Assembly: GCF_932294415.1 (NCBI RefSeq)
Contig: NC_065537.1
Span: 50,698,302 to 50,762,301, forward strand
DNA: 64,000 bases
From: Quercus robur
Lineage: Eukaryota; Streptophyta; Magnoliopsida; Fagales; Fagaceae
Direction: 5' to 3'
The notes under the pieces: model-generated
Told to the model about the DNA's origin: nothing
The model's input: the letters and a program-made list of their open reading frames with translations, nothing else
Databases searched by the model: none
Made by a program: the position numbers and the translations under genes
Shown here: positions 44,693-56,900 of the stretch, piece by piece
How positions within the stretch are numbered: the stretch's first letter is position 1
Layout: each line of letters starts with the position of its first letter

Positions 44693-46208
44693 ACCCAGAA
44701 GTTTATCTTAGTGGTTTAGTACTCCTTATGTAAACAGATATTGTCTCTCTTTTTCTTTTTTTATGAATGTGATTCTGTGAACAGATATTGACTTGAAACA
44801 TTGTTTCCTTTACATAAATATGTTTTGCTTTTAATGATTAGGCTACATTGGACAAGAAGAGCTTCATATGATACCATAAATTCAAATCGTTTTTACATAG
44901 ATATGACTCTGTAACATAAATTCAAATCGCACGGTCTAGACCTTAATATACATGATTGTTGTGAGGAGAAGTTATTCAACATTTTCCCTTCTATTGTGAA
45001 CCACTAAAACTTGGGCGTTTTCTTTTTTTATTTTTTTTCCTCTCTCTAAAACCTGGAATGTTTATTGTATATATATTGAAAATAAGCTAAAAATATTGTA
45101 ACTTAACTAATACATTGTGGTGTTTTCAATAGAGATGCTTATTGTTCAAATCCCCCCTTCCTTTTTAATTATTGAATTATAAAAAATAAAAAATAAATAA
45201 AATTAAGAAATTTTGGTTAGGTTCAACAGACCCCCTTCTCCCCTCCAAATAAAATCAACTTCTCTATTAGGACTCACAATGTTGCGGGAGGAGGGGATAC
45301 CTAAAGAGGTGATAGAGATATGTGATTAAAAGTGTCTTCATGAGCAATGGTGTGACAAAGCCTTAGTTAAATTACCGATTAAACTTTTGGTATATGGTAA
45401 ATTTAATTATTTAACCAATATTTCTAACACTCCCACTTATGTGTGAGCCAAAACTACATTTTAACAGGTGAGGACTAACACGTGAAAATTTAAATGAGAT
45501 GTAGAGTGGAGGAGATAGAGATTGTGAGAATTTAAATGAGGCGTAGAGTGGAGGAGACAGAGATCGAACTCAGGATCTTATGCTCAGATACTATGTTAAA
45601 TTACCGATTGTTCCAAAACTTTTGGGATATGGTAAATTTAATTATTTAACCAATAATTCTAACAACCTTCAAGCTTGAGTTGAGGGCTCTCAAAGATGGG
45701 TACTACTTACCTAGAAATTGAACTTGACTCTTTGACCACTATTGATATTATTTGACCAAGCAAGATCATTAATATTTTTTTGAGACTTTTTATAGATGAG
45801 TGTGTGTGTCTAATAGGAATGTGAATAAAGCAGGCTTAATCATTTCTATAGAGAGGCTAATGGATGCACGTATGTCCTTTCTAATGTTGTGTGTACAAGT
45901 GTTTGTAAAGTTCCACATTGATTAATGATGAGGAGAATGAGTGAATAATACTAATATAACATAGCTGAGCTCATTTACATTGGGCTTAGGCCTTTTAGGT
46001 TAAGTGTATTTCAATATTTTATATTAACTACTTAAGGAGTCTCCCTAAGGTATTTATCTTATATTGCACACACAGGGCTAATGTTGTGTATTTTGGAAAG
46101 CAAGTATGTAAAATAGGAAAAAAAAATTTATGCTAAAATATACATGAATTTTTTTGTAAATAAAAAAAACCAAATTTTTAATGCTAAAATGTACTTGAGT
46201 TTTTAGTC
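44693..46208. other. Intergenic stretch with small retroelement remnants
   Basis: There is no gene. 45363-45425 and 45590-45665 are direct repeats of the type TTAAATTACCGATT...GGTAAATTTAATTATTTAACC, with a tandem AATTTAAATGAG(A/G) block and ATCGAACTCAGGATC between them; this resembles remnants of a widespread small plant retroelement. 45896-46080 starts TGTGTACAAGTG, with AAAGTTCCACATTGATTAATG inside and TTATATTGCACA at the end, in the style of a solo TRIM LTR. Both are tentative. Confidence 0.4.
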
Positions 46209-46322
46209 CACAACAACAGCTACAAGCAAATCAAAGCCCAAATGGGCCTTTAGGTATCTCAATAAGAATGGTCTTGTCGCCCACTTGGAAGGTCACAAGC
46301 TTATAGAGTGTCCAAGACATTT
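46209..46322 (-). pseudogene. Fragment of a PDR/ABCG last exon
   Basis: On the minus strand it encodes WTLYKLVTFQVGDKTILIEI and continues to the VVVV-type helix start. It is homologous to the last exon of the ABCG pseudogene (51185-51025, WTLNGLV...PIEVPG), with the same nucleotide blocks (CACAACAACAGCT, GAGTGTCCAAGACA). Only about 114 bp survive, with gaps. It records a second copy of the ABCG 3' end. Confidence 0.7.
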
Positions 46323-46932
46323 AAAAAACCCTATTTAATGTGACAAGCTGCTACATAGAGGGTAACATAGCTATTTAATAATTTAATTGTCATATGGTGA
46401 TATTGAAAATTTTCATTATTGTGTTTAAAAAACAAAAATAAAGCCAATCAACTAATCAAGATCGATTTAACACTAACAAGACTTAATTACCTAAACCTTC
46501 CGTCCAAATTTGTGTTCTTTTTTTGATTTGTTTCAGATGTTATTGTGTTGATGGTTTATTGCTTTTTAAGTAATTGTAATGTGATATGAGTTTTTATTAT
46601 TATTATTTATTTTAATTTAATTGCCAGAGGTTATTAACACATAAACTAGCACATCATTTTGTTAAAAACTTGTAATAGAAGGAGATGGTATCCCTAGCAG
46701 TAGTCTTTGAAAACACTAATTCATTCTTATGATCCAATATGAACAATGACAATGAGGAGTCCAAGAAAGGCAGGTCAAATAGGTCATTGTCCTAAAATTA
46801 TTGCTGACAATGTAAATAACTTTTCATGCATAACAAAAATTCATATATTACAACTCATAATTAAAACTATTAACCACAACAAGACATGTATACTTTAGGT
46901 TCAACATACTGCCTTACAGTAGGTCCAAAAGA
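46323..46932. other. AT-rich stretch downstream of the DUF295 gene
   Basis: I see no feature beyond AT-rich DNA; it presumably holds the 3' UTR of the minus-strand DUF295 gene. Confidence 0.4.
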
Positions 46933-47907
46933 CTAAATCATTACCCAATATTGTACTAAATCACGGCTTACAGTAGAACAAGGTAAAGACTTTGAAATAC
47001 ATAGACTTTCCAAGTCAAACACGTAAAGAAGTCTCTGGCAGTTCATCGTAAAGTAGATTGAGTTTGTTTTAATTCCCAACTCTGTTGCCAAAGAATACAT
47101 GCAACCAGTGTTATTATGCTGGCATAAGAAAATAGTTCGATCTCCTATACTTTTCACTTTAACCCACCTCTTCTCTTCAAAATCCATTCGGAAGACAAAG
47201 AATCCATAGACCTCTTCCATGCGAAATCCAAAAAACATCATGTGAACTAGAAAGAGTTCACCACAAGATTCAACGATAAAAGCATCAAATCTTGGAAGGT
47301 CCAAAGGTGATGGCCAAGGAAGTTCCTCCATTATAATTCGTGTAAACTGGACTGTTCGACCCACAACTTCAGCTGTATACAAAGTATATCTTGACGCCAA
47401 ACAATAGATTGTTTTTCCAACCATTGCAACGTTCTTTAAATTAACATCTTCAGCAAATATATCAACTTGTTCGTTAAATTCAAAGTCACCCTTCTGACAA
47501 ACCAAAAGAGAGTTTTCCAATCTATTGAAGAACAAGATATGACATTCAGGATCACTTGGAGACGATGATAGAATGCAGCAGCTGTAATTAATGGATTTCA
47601 ATGATGGGAGCAGAGCCTTTTCTAAAGAGATGGGATTCCAAAGATAACAATCCATTGAATCAGGATCAACCAAAACCAACCATCCATGAGAACAAGCGTA
47701 TATTAGTTTGTTGCACATCTCAGGAATATTTTTTGTCTGATAATGATTTTTTGATACGTCGAAGAAAGTTTGCCTCTGTCCTTGCTTAACATCAAGGATT
47801 ACAAGCCAAGGATACAATCGAGAGGCAATGAAAGGATAGGAATGCGTATTTTGATTCTCTACTTTTGCTACTTCCATTTTGTTTGCGCTGTCACCAATTA
47901 AAATCAC
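46933..47907 (-). CDS. DUF295-domain protein without F-box
   Basis: The uninterrupted frame has 324 codons. It matches the DUF295 (KIB-type beta-propeller) half of F-box/DUF295 proteins: YPFIASRLYPWLVILDV, IYACSHGWLVLVDPDSMDCY, LWNPISLEKALLPSL, FDAFIVESCGELFLVHM, VFRMDFEEKRWVKVKSIGDR and NSIYFTMNC. No F-box precedes it. The second Met (codon 11, at 47875-47877) follows a possible splice acceptor (GTGACAG, about 47890), so this may be the second exon of a gene whose F-box exon is lost or unrecognised. Without the F-box it would not join an SCF ubiquitin ligase in the usual way. The neighbouring F-box gene is divergent, 1.2 kb away. Expression is unknown. Confidence 0.8.
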   Translation of the reverse strand: MILIGDSANKMEVAKVENQNTHSYPFIASRLYPWLVILDVKQGQRQTFFDVSKNHYQTKNIPEMCNKLIYACSHGWLVLVDPDSMDCYLWNPISLEKALLPSLKSINYSCCILSSSPSDPECHILFFNRLENSLLVCQKGDFEFNEQVDIFAEDVNLKNVAMVGKTIYCLASRYTLYTAEVVGRTVQFTRIIMEELPWPSPLDLPRFDAFIVESCGELFLVHMMFFGFRMEEVYGFFVFRMDFEEKRWVKVKSIGDRTIFLCQHNNTGCMYSLATELGIKTNSIYFTMNCQRLLYVFDLESLCISKSLPCSTVSRDLVQYWVMI

Positions 47908-49129
47908 AATTAGTATATGGGATACAAAATAAAATAAACCACATTAATTGAGTACATGGGATACAAAATAAAAACCAACTAAGCTACTACGGTCACATTA
48001 CAAAGCACAATACTAAAGTTTGGTATCTCGTAGTTTCTAATAACTTATTTGTTAAATGTGAGACAAATAGATAAAATTTAAAATGAGACCAAAAAAAAAA
48101 AAAAAAAAAAAAACAAATAGAACTTTGGCCACCAATGTCGATCAAACCCAAAAATCAGGAGAGTAAGGATCCCAAATAGTTGCAAATATGAAAAAGGAAT
48201 ATGTTAAAGTTAAAGGAGAAAAAAATATAGTAAAGAGAGCAGGAGCAAGAAAAAGAGAAAAAGATAACAAAAAAAATACATGAGGCCCAACAACCTGGAC
48301 AGTGTAAAACCCTAAATGGTTATATTGTTTATATAATGAAGTACAAAAAACACATAAAAACCTAAGGGTGTTTAAATGGAACAAAGGTTTATTAAAAGCA
48401 CCGATTATGGAGGCAGAAAGTATTGGAAAGTAAGATTTGTTCTAGCAAGAACACAAAATCAGTGCACTAGTTATCAATCTTAGGCATGATAAGAATCAGG
48501 TATCATAAATCAAATTCAATATAAGCAAAAAGAGATGATAAGTGTTAAAAGAACATAAATTCATTAGAGTTCAAAGCAAATACAAAAATAGATCAAAACC
48601 TGGATCCGAGGGAAGTCCTCGAACGAGGAAGAGCAAACTCAGGCAGATGCACTACTACTTGAGAGACAGAATATTTGTTTGGCGTTTGCCTTTTGAGGTT
48701 TTTCTCTTATTTGGTGGTGGAATAGTTTTAAATTGAAGAAACTTTGTATATATAATAAACTTCGTATTCCTAGTCCAAGTGCAATTCGTATTACTATTAT
48801 TCAAAGGAAAGCCACCGCCTGTTCTAACTTCTAAGTGCATTATTAGGAGTCTAAACAGAGAACTAATAAGTTTAACTGTTTAAGTGCATTATTAGGAGTC
48901 TTATTATTATTCCTTGTTCCACAAGGACAAGGAAAGCCACCGCCTGAATAGAACTAAGTTCCAAGTGCATTAGGAGTCTAAATAAATAGCTTATAAAAGC
49001 CGAATAGTGCATTAGAAGTCTCAGGTTGACGACAGAAACAATTCCTTCAATAAGGAAAAGCAATAAAGAGTGATACTGTTTCTCTTTCAGAATATAGCCT
49101 TTACGTAAAGAAGGACGAAATCGGCGGGA
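47908..49129. other. Region between the divergent DUF295 genes
   Basis: It holds poly-A (48090-48111) and, upstream of the F-box gene, a partial tandem duplication: 48798-48852 and 48927-48979 share GGAAAGCCACCGCCTG and AAGTGCATTA...AGGAGTCT. The promoter and 5' UTR of the F-box gene should lie near 49000-49129. There is no gene. Confidence 0.5.
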
Positions 49130-50332
49130 GTGGAACTACACATGGCCAAACAAATTGTTAGATATTCTACCGAAGATCAAGAAAATCAAGAAAATAAAAA
49201 GGGATTATATAGATCCTGGTCTCATCTTCCACCTGAGCTTCTATGTTTAGTTTCCTCATATCTTTTAGCTGGGGACTTTAGAACCTTTCGTGTTATATGC
49301 AAATCATGGCGATCAAGCACTTCTCTTCCTCGACCAGCGGTCTCAACCTTAACTGATTCTCCATGGTCTCTGTCTCCATGTTTAATGTCCGTTGGCTCGC
49401 ATAAATGCTCATTCTTTCACCCTGCGTACCAAAAGCACGATGCATGTGAGATCGACATTCCAGAATTATTGGATGCACGTATTCGCTTCTCAAAGTATGG
49501 TTGGTTGCTCTTGACTGGATATGGATATGACAATTTTAGTGTCTTTTTCTTCAATCCTTTCACAAAGGAAAAAGTAGAACTCCCTAAATACACAAATAGA
49601 GAATCATTCGTTACCATGAGTTTTTCTTCTCCGCCTACTTCTTCTGACTGTTTTGTTATTGGAATTTGTGGGTGGGATGATTTTGGCTTCATTAAACGTG
49701 GAGAAAAACGTTGGACTTCCCATAAAATTATTAAAAGGCCAGAATTTACGCCATCAACATATTGCAATCCAATCTTACACAAAGGATTGTGCTATTGTTT
49801 GGGTGAGAATGGAGGATTAGGAGTATTTGATCCAAACGACAACCCAAGTAATTGGATTATTTATCATAATGATAAAATTCCCCCTATTCAAGAAAAGCTT
49901 GATTCAGTTCATCGAAGTTACTTGGTGGAAAGTGATGAAGGGAAGCTTTTAGCAATATTCATGGTTGAGGAGGGTGACACTAAGACACCAATTCATGTTT
50001 TTGAACTACCTAAGTTACAAGTAAATAAAAACATGATGAAACCTCGCAAGATTGTCTCTCGTATTGTGAGAAGTTTGGGAAATAGAATCCTATATATCAG
50101 TCTTGGAGGGTCATTCTTAGAACCTGTTGTGCCAAGAGGACTGGGTAACCAGATTTACTTGCCAATTGTCCAAGACAAGAAAAACATATACTACTCTCTC
50201 ATTACTGGCAAGTATCATTCCATAGTTGATGATTATTCTACCAAAAACATTCATAATGTACAGGAACCGATGAATTGCTGTTGGATTCAGGGCAGGCCAA
50301 CACTGACTTTAAACAAAGACTTTGAATGGTGA
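49130..50332 (+). CDS. F-box protein with DUF295 propeller
   Basis: A single-exon, uninterrupted frame of 400 codons. Residues about 30-65 are the F-box (WSHLPPELLCLVSSYLLAGD, FRTFRVICKSWRSS), which binds SKP1 in an SCF ubiquitin ligase. The rest is a DUF295/KIB-type propeller (RFSKYGWLLLTGYG, FFFNPFTKEKVELP, FVIGICGWDDFG, VESDEGKLLAIFMVEEGD, GNQIYLPIVQDKKN) expected to bind the substrate, which is not known. Length and domain order are normal. M1 at 49130 and M5 at 49142 are both possible starts. Its last codons and 3' UTR are duplicated at 2730-4620. This is the best-preserved gene in the window. It converges on the ABCG pseudogene. Confidence 0.93.
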   Translation: MELHMAKQIVRYSTEDQENQENKKGLYRSWSHLPPELLCLVSSYLLAGDFRTFRVICKSWRSSTSLPRPAVSTLTDSPWSLSPCLMSVGSHKCSFFHPAYQKHDACEIDIPELLDARIRFSKYGWLLLTGYGYDNFSVFFFNPFTKEKVELPKYTNRESFVTMSFSSPPTSSDCFVIGICGWDDFGFIKRGEKRWTSHKIIKRPEFTPSTYCNPILHKGLCYCLGENGGLGVFDPNDNPSNWIIYHNDKIPPIQEKLDSVHRSYLVESDEGKLLAIFMVEEGDTKTPIHVFELPKLQVNKNMMKPRKIVSRIVRSLGNRILYISLGGSFLEPVVPRGLGNQIYLPIVQDKKNIYYSLITGKYHSIVDDYSTKNIHNVQEPMNCCWIQGRPTLTLNKDFEW

Positions 50333-50953
50333 TTAAGAGAATTCCTCTCTCTCTCGCGCTAGAGATTTATAATTGATTATAGAGAATTAATAGATTGAGA
50401 TGTACTAGTGTTGCTTTTCTTTTTTCCTTCCCTGTTGTTTTAACCCAAGTTCTTTTAGTTACCAAAATGATTTCTCTTATTTGGAGTTTTGGACAAAATC
50501 TATAGTGGTTACTGTTAAGGTGTTGACTTTTTATTTTATCAATATATTCTTAAAGTGATATTTCTTGCCTGGATAAAAATGTGTTTTGCATTGACTTTGT
50601 ACAGATTATTAGACTTTACAGAAAATTCATCATCGAAAAAAAAAAAAAAAAATTTGACGGATTAGATTTTGATAACAAAACCAAACTTTTGAATGTTAAT
50701 TTTAAATAACTGTGCAATAAGCAGTGAATTCTTACTTCTTATGACCACAACTCAATTTAACACACACAAACTTCTATATACAAGGACTTGAATTTGTGAA
50801 AAAAATTATTGAAAATGAAGATTAAAATAACGAGTCGTTTGTTGGGTGTTGATCTACAAAGTTGGTAAAAATAAAATACAATGCCAATCATATCTTTTAG
50901 CTAGATCAGTTGGTCAGGCAAAATCTTATCATTGTCAAAGCTTGAGTCCTTTA
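50333..50953. other. 3' UTR of the F-box gene and short intergenic gap
   Basis: The first about 310 bp match the duplicated tail at 2763-4620, so they are probably transcribed UTR. Poly-A sits at 50636-50652. The rest is plain AT-rich sequence. Confidence 0.5.
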
Positions 50954-53900
50954 TTATCTCCTTTGGAAGTTGAGGAACTTGATGCCATAGACAAAGACAA
51001 AGAAGAAAAGGAGGACAAAGCCAATATGGGCCACAACAACAGCTCCAAGGAAGTCATATTCAAAGCCAAAACGGGACTTTAGGTAATATTTCACTGTCAG
51101 ATAACCTTATCCAGGTACCTCAATTGGAGTAGTCTGTTCACCCACTTGATCACAAGCCCATTGAGTGTCCAAGACACTAGAGAACACCAGTAATACCACC
51201 TCCACCATATTGGAATTATCTGCACATGTCAATCATTAGAATTTAGAAATTCAATTTTATTTTAATGTAATGGACTTGAAAATTGTATCATAATCTACTT
51301 TCTTTTATGCAAATTTGTATTATAATCTTGAATGGTGAATTTTGCATTGGGAGAACATCTCTTTCATTTAAATCCTCTCATTCCCTCTAATTTTGTAGTC
51401 AGATTTGTGACACATTATTTATTTGATTTGTATGGTTTTCTTGGAGATTTTTTAGTCACATATCTCTCAACTAGCTAAAAAATTGAATTTGGGGATTTAC
51501 ATGGGATGGGATCCTTTCCTATATTGGTAGCACAATCACATAAATATTACCAAACCATACTTTTTCCTACCACGTGGAATGTATGCATAAGACATGATTT
51601 CCCATTGCTTTTGAATAAGCTGCTTTTGTTTATATAAATGTTCAATGCTAAAAACGATTCATAGAAGTATTAAGATCCTCTCCATTTGAAAATGCTTTAG
51701 GCAATTTCAATGCATGCTTTATCTTGATCAATAATGTATTGTTGAAGCTATTGGAATAATAAAAAAAAAATGTATTCATTTGACTCCGACAAGGTTTCCC
51801 AACTCCCTATCAAGATATGCAAATCATCATTCAGCCCCTGATGGAAACTTCAGTTCATTAAGGTTTTCTACACTCTATTAATTGTGACATAAGTGAAGCC
51901 AGGATTTGACCCCCGAGGGGGCAAAATTTATCTGACCGACACTCACATGCACGTTTAAATCACTTTAGAAAATGCTTCTGTGTACTATACTCCTTAGGAG
52001 GATATATCATACTATATTCTGTGTTATTGTTTAGATATTACTTACCGGCCTTGGGATGAGAAAACCAGAGAAGAGGTTCCAGAAGCTTAGGAAGAAGGAC
52101 ATAACAATGGCAGCAATTTGGGGGCCAGGAGTCAGAGCTATAACCATCATCCCATACAATGTGAAGTACATAAAGCACATCAAGATAAATATGTAAAACC
52201 ACAAGAACTTTTCAAGTCGCCAATGGAATCCAATCATTGAGTAAAGGATAAGAGTGTAGGCAAAAGTTTGGATAGCAACATAAATTATCTCTACAGCCAC
52301 CTGCAGGGCATAAGATATAAATGCGAATTATTTTTGTTGCAAGTCACAGTATTATTCTTTTATTATTTTTTTTTTCTCTCAATTATTTTCTTTACCTGAG
52401 AAAGTGCATAAGGCAAGGCTGAATACATTCCCGCTGCTCTTTCGCAGTAGAAAACTGTCCTTTCGATTGCCACAACAGACTGCACTGCAGCAGTGTTGGT
52501 GCTTCCAAGGAAAAGAATAGCAACATGCATAACCCCCATCAAATTCAGCAGGTCTTGTTCCCTCTGCCTGTTGACATGATAATTTCACCATTAAACAAGC
52601 ACAGAAATAGTATACTTAATTATAGTTACATTTGTTTTAAGACTCTAACAGGTCAATGGTATGATTTTCCAACTAAAAAGAAGTATATATATATTTTTTA
52701 TTGCTTGTGTAACTATGCAGAATTCTACAACATGACTAGCTAAGCTCAAGTTAATAACTTTCTTTGACCATAATCTTTCCTAAGTGCATGCTTAAAATTA
52801 GATAATATAAATGCGTTGTTTAACTGATCATACCCTATGGGTTAATGATCCTGTGCAAGTGGACTACAATTTACTGTAAGAGTCATAACCATACCCTGGT
52901 AGTTGAATAAAATTATCTGGATAAAGATAGGAAAATCAGACTCATAAGACTTACGTCTTATCTCCTTTTTTCCAGAAAATTAGTCCAAATATAACACCAA
53001 TGACTATTGTCATGAGGAACTGAATGGCATTATATCGTGGGTTTCTCCAGTAAGACCAATATTGCTTCCAAAAGCAAGCTTTACATTGAATCACAAATGA
53101 TTGGGAATATTTGGTTGGGAAGTAAAGTTTGTTTGATCCTGGTGCCGGTGTGCTTAGCTCTTTGATGAGTTCTTGATTCCTCCTGTAGAAGACATCAATG
53201 TAGAAAATCTTAGTATAGTTGAAAAAGAATTTGAAAATTGTAAGAGGAATAATGGGCTGGAATTTTTTGAGAATATCTTATGTTCTCCTTACTTGAACAG
53301 TTCAGAATTGGCATAAATTTCTGCAAAATCCACATCAAGTTGACCCTCAACTGCTGGAGAACTGATTTCTAGCATCCATGTTGTAGGATTATATCCATCT
53401 TTGATCTTAAAAACATTTGGGATAGCCTGCAATTGTCATATATTAGTTTGTGACTAAAATACCTAAGAGTTACCGCATTGATATCCTGCAGTGGCCATAC
53501 ACATTAGTTTGTGATAAAAACTTCAGAGTTACTGCTATAAATTGCTATTGATTCTCCAAGCATTGAGAAAAAAATGTGCTATTCACCTCAAAGTATTCTA
53601 CGAGCTTGTGAGAATGGCAACCGAGGGGTCCAGCAAAAATGACTTGTCCACCTCTCTTCATCAGCAGCAGCTGTGGACAATTTGATATATTTAGAAGTGT
53701 TATGTGGCTATAGGACAGTCAGACACACAGGTCTCAAATGCAAAAATGACGATATTGATCCATCCCATATACCTCATCGAAAGCTTCAAAAATGTCTATG
53801 CTTGGCTGGTGAATTGTGCAGACAACAGTTCTCCCTGTGTCCACTGTGTTTCTCACTGTACGCATTACAATTGCTGCAGCTCTAGCATCAAGGCCTGATG

Positions 53901-56900
53901 TCGGCTCATCCATGAATATGATGGAGGGATTAGCAACCAATTCTACAGCTATTGTGAGTCTCTTTCTCTGCTCAGTTGACAGGCCATCTACTCCTGGAAG
54001 ACCAACTATAGAATTCCTCAATGGATTTAGCTCAACTAAGTCCATGACTTCCTCAACAAACATCTATAGCACAAAAAATGAAACTATGTTCAGTAATACC
54101 ATTGGAAAAACTTTTAGTTCCTAGACATATATGATAAATGGAAAATTGGGAGCTACATATTATGAGTTACATATATACTATTAATAGACAGTTATTCATG
54201 TCAAGAAACAAAGTTTGGATGGGTTAAGAAACTCCAATTTTGTTCTTGTCCTGACACCAAAATATTGTAAGCTGAATTTAGAAAAAGAAAGTTGAAATAA
54301 ATCTAAATGGCAAAAATGAATCATGAAAATGGCTCCAAGTTGTACAATTAATGATTTTGTGAAGTTTTTTTCTACCTACATGACCCATAAATATATGGCC
54401 TGAGGCACAAGTTTGTCTTTTTTCTTAGGAAGGATAAATAACCTATTAAATTGAAAGATAAAATTGAATAAGCTCATATAGAAATGACTTGCTTGGAAAA
54501 TTAAATTAGATTTTGGACAAAAAAACATGCCTTTCAAGTTTCTTGCTTAACTTCCTTAGCAAGACGCAGCCAGGCAGAGTACACAAGAGATTCATAGATA
54601 GTAACATTGAGTGAATGGATATCATTCTGCTCACAATAACCGCTAACCCGAGCAAAAGTTGCTTGGTTCTTCAGGTAACCAGATATGCTGATACTTCCTT
54701 CAATGTACACGCCAGTTTTTCTTCCTGCTAGAACATCCATCAATGTGGTCTTTCCAGCACCACTTACATCAACCAATGCTGTTAAAATACCAGGCCTGAA
54801 AGCACCACTAACATCTCGTAACAGTTGGAGACGACTTTCTTCAATTCCTTCGCTCTTCATTTCCTGATGAAGAAACTAGTGTTCAGCATATAGATTTCAA
54901 AAACTCAAAGGTTTAAACTTTTGAATTGGAAAGTATTTCAAGATGTTAGCTTCATGTGACACAAAATATTATGAGCCAAATTATTAGGACAACCTCACTA
55001 TAGAGTCGTTTGATCTTATGTAGCATTTGAAATATCTTGACAACTTAAGTTGATGAGCACCTTCTAGACATTCAAGATATCACTATCATTCAATTAATAG
55101 TCTAGCAGTCCACTTATGATGCACTCTACGAAGAATGATTAAAAGGTATAAATGATCAGTCTATTGGGTAAATTAACCTTTTATATTGACTATTTATGGA
55201 ATCAGTTTCTCTTTTTTTTTCATTTTCTTCCAACTGTAAAGCGATTCTGCAAAATGGAAAGAGATAAATGAGAAATAGGACTTACAGCTGGCATATCAAC
55301 ATAGTAATTTACATGATTAAATACAAGTGACAGGGGCTGGAATGACAACACCATTCCTCTTCTAGTAGGTGCATTCTCTGCCGCAGTACGAATTGAGTTG
55401 TCTGGAGTGTTCTTCATTGCATCAACGCCTGTACTCATTCACATGTTATCACTATTAACAGCAGGCACCATTTATTTCCTTAGAGCAACTATATAGATGA
55501 TTTCATAAAGAGATAGAACTGCAAATTATGGAACCTTGAAATAATGGAGCGGTTGAAGATTTACTCATTTCTATGCCCCTCATCTGAAGCTGTCCATCAG
55601 AGGACTGCTTTCCACTCTTTTTATCGTCATCCTCCTCAACAATAACGGATTTAGAATCACCTAAAGCTGCGTTTGATTTTCAAAGCAATGTCACCTCAAA
55701 AATCTTTTTTTGTAACTGAACTGGAGATTAGTATGGTAAATGATTGCTTACGATTTAGAAAAGTGAGTGCTATGATAAAACAGACGTTAAAAAGCACAGA
55801 AAACCCAAGGAGTGCCCCAACACAAATCCAGTACCAATGGTCTTCCTTAAACATGCCCCTGTTCCTGAGAAGAGCCTTTCCAACGATGGGTTCAGGAATA
55901 CTTGGGTCAGGATTGGGCTGTAAAAAGGCAAAAGTGAAGACAATTAAATGAAAGTATTTTAAAGGAACAAAATGACTGTTTGCAAGTTTGCTTGAAGATC
56001 TTACTGCACTCCATCTTTTGTCAAGAAATTCATTGATGGCTATGGCATTCTGTCCATACATCATGGGAGAAATGTAGTAGCCCCATAATATCCATGGTGC
56101 AATGTCATCTAAACAAGGAGAGGGAATTAGGTGTTTTCACTGTCATTTTAGTTCTTAAGAACACTGTCATGGCAATAATTGACATTATGGTAATCTGGGT
56201 TGTCTTGAATATATATATAAAAGAGTTGCACTTCATCAATAGCCACTCTCTTGCAAAGCATGCCATGAAGAGTTCCCAATTGGAAATTCCATACTTCTCT
56301 TTTACTAATGCTGCAGGATGGGCTTTAGATCTATCATATGGAATTCCAAGCTCTTCAGAAAGTTTGTGGCTAATGTGAAAATTATGAAAGTGACCTACAA
56401 ATTCAGGAACACTGGTATATCGGTAAGGTTCATTCTTTTTGCACCAATACTGCTCCTGATCCTTTTTGGAAGTAACCTCTTGCAAAAAGTCTGCAACTCA
56501 TTTCCTTTCAGGGCACTTGAAGCCCACATTTTCAAAAAATTCAAGTACATTCTCATGTGGACCTTGGTAGACAATCTGACCCTCTGAAAGTAAAATAATG
56601 TCATCAAAAAGATCAAAGGTTTCAGGCGCAGGTTGCAGAAGAGAAATTATCATTGTCACATCCATTATATGAACCATCTGCCTCATGAACTTGACTATCT
56701 GGAAAGTAGTTGAACTGTCCAGACCAGTTGATATTTCATCCATGAAAAGAGCTTTTGCTGGTCCAACCAGCATCTCTCCTGGATTCGGTATAATCATTCC
56801 TATTAGACTTCAGTAAAGTCCAAAAATTGTACTAAAAAAAACACCGCCACTGAATATGTAGTCCTTTTTTCCTATTTTTACATACCTGTAGTTACACGCT

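Noticed and set aside
45540-45600. Possible tRNA (GATCGAACTC resembles a B box)
   Set aside because: No A box or cloverleaf is present; the sequence belongs to a small retroelement remnant.
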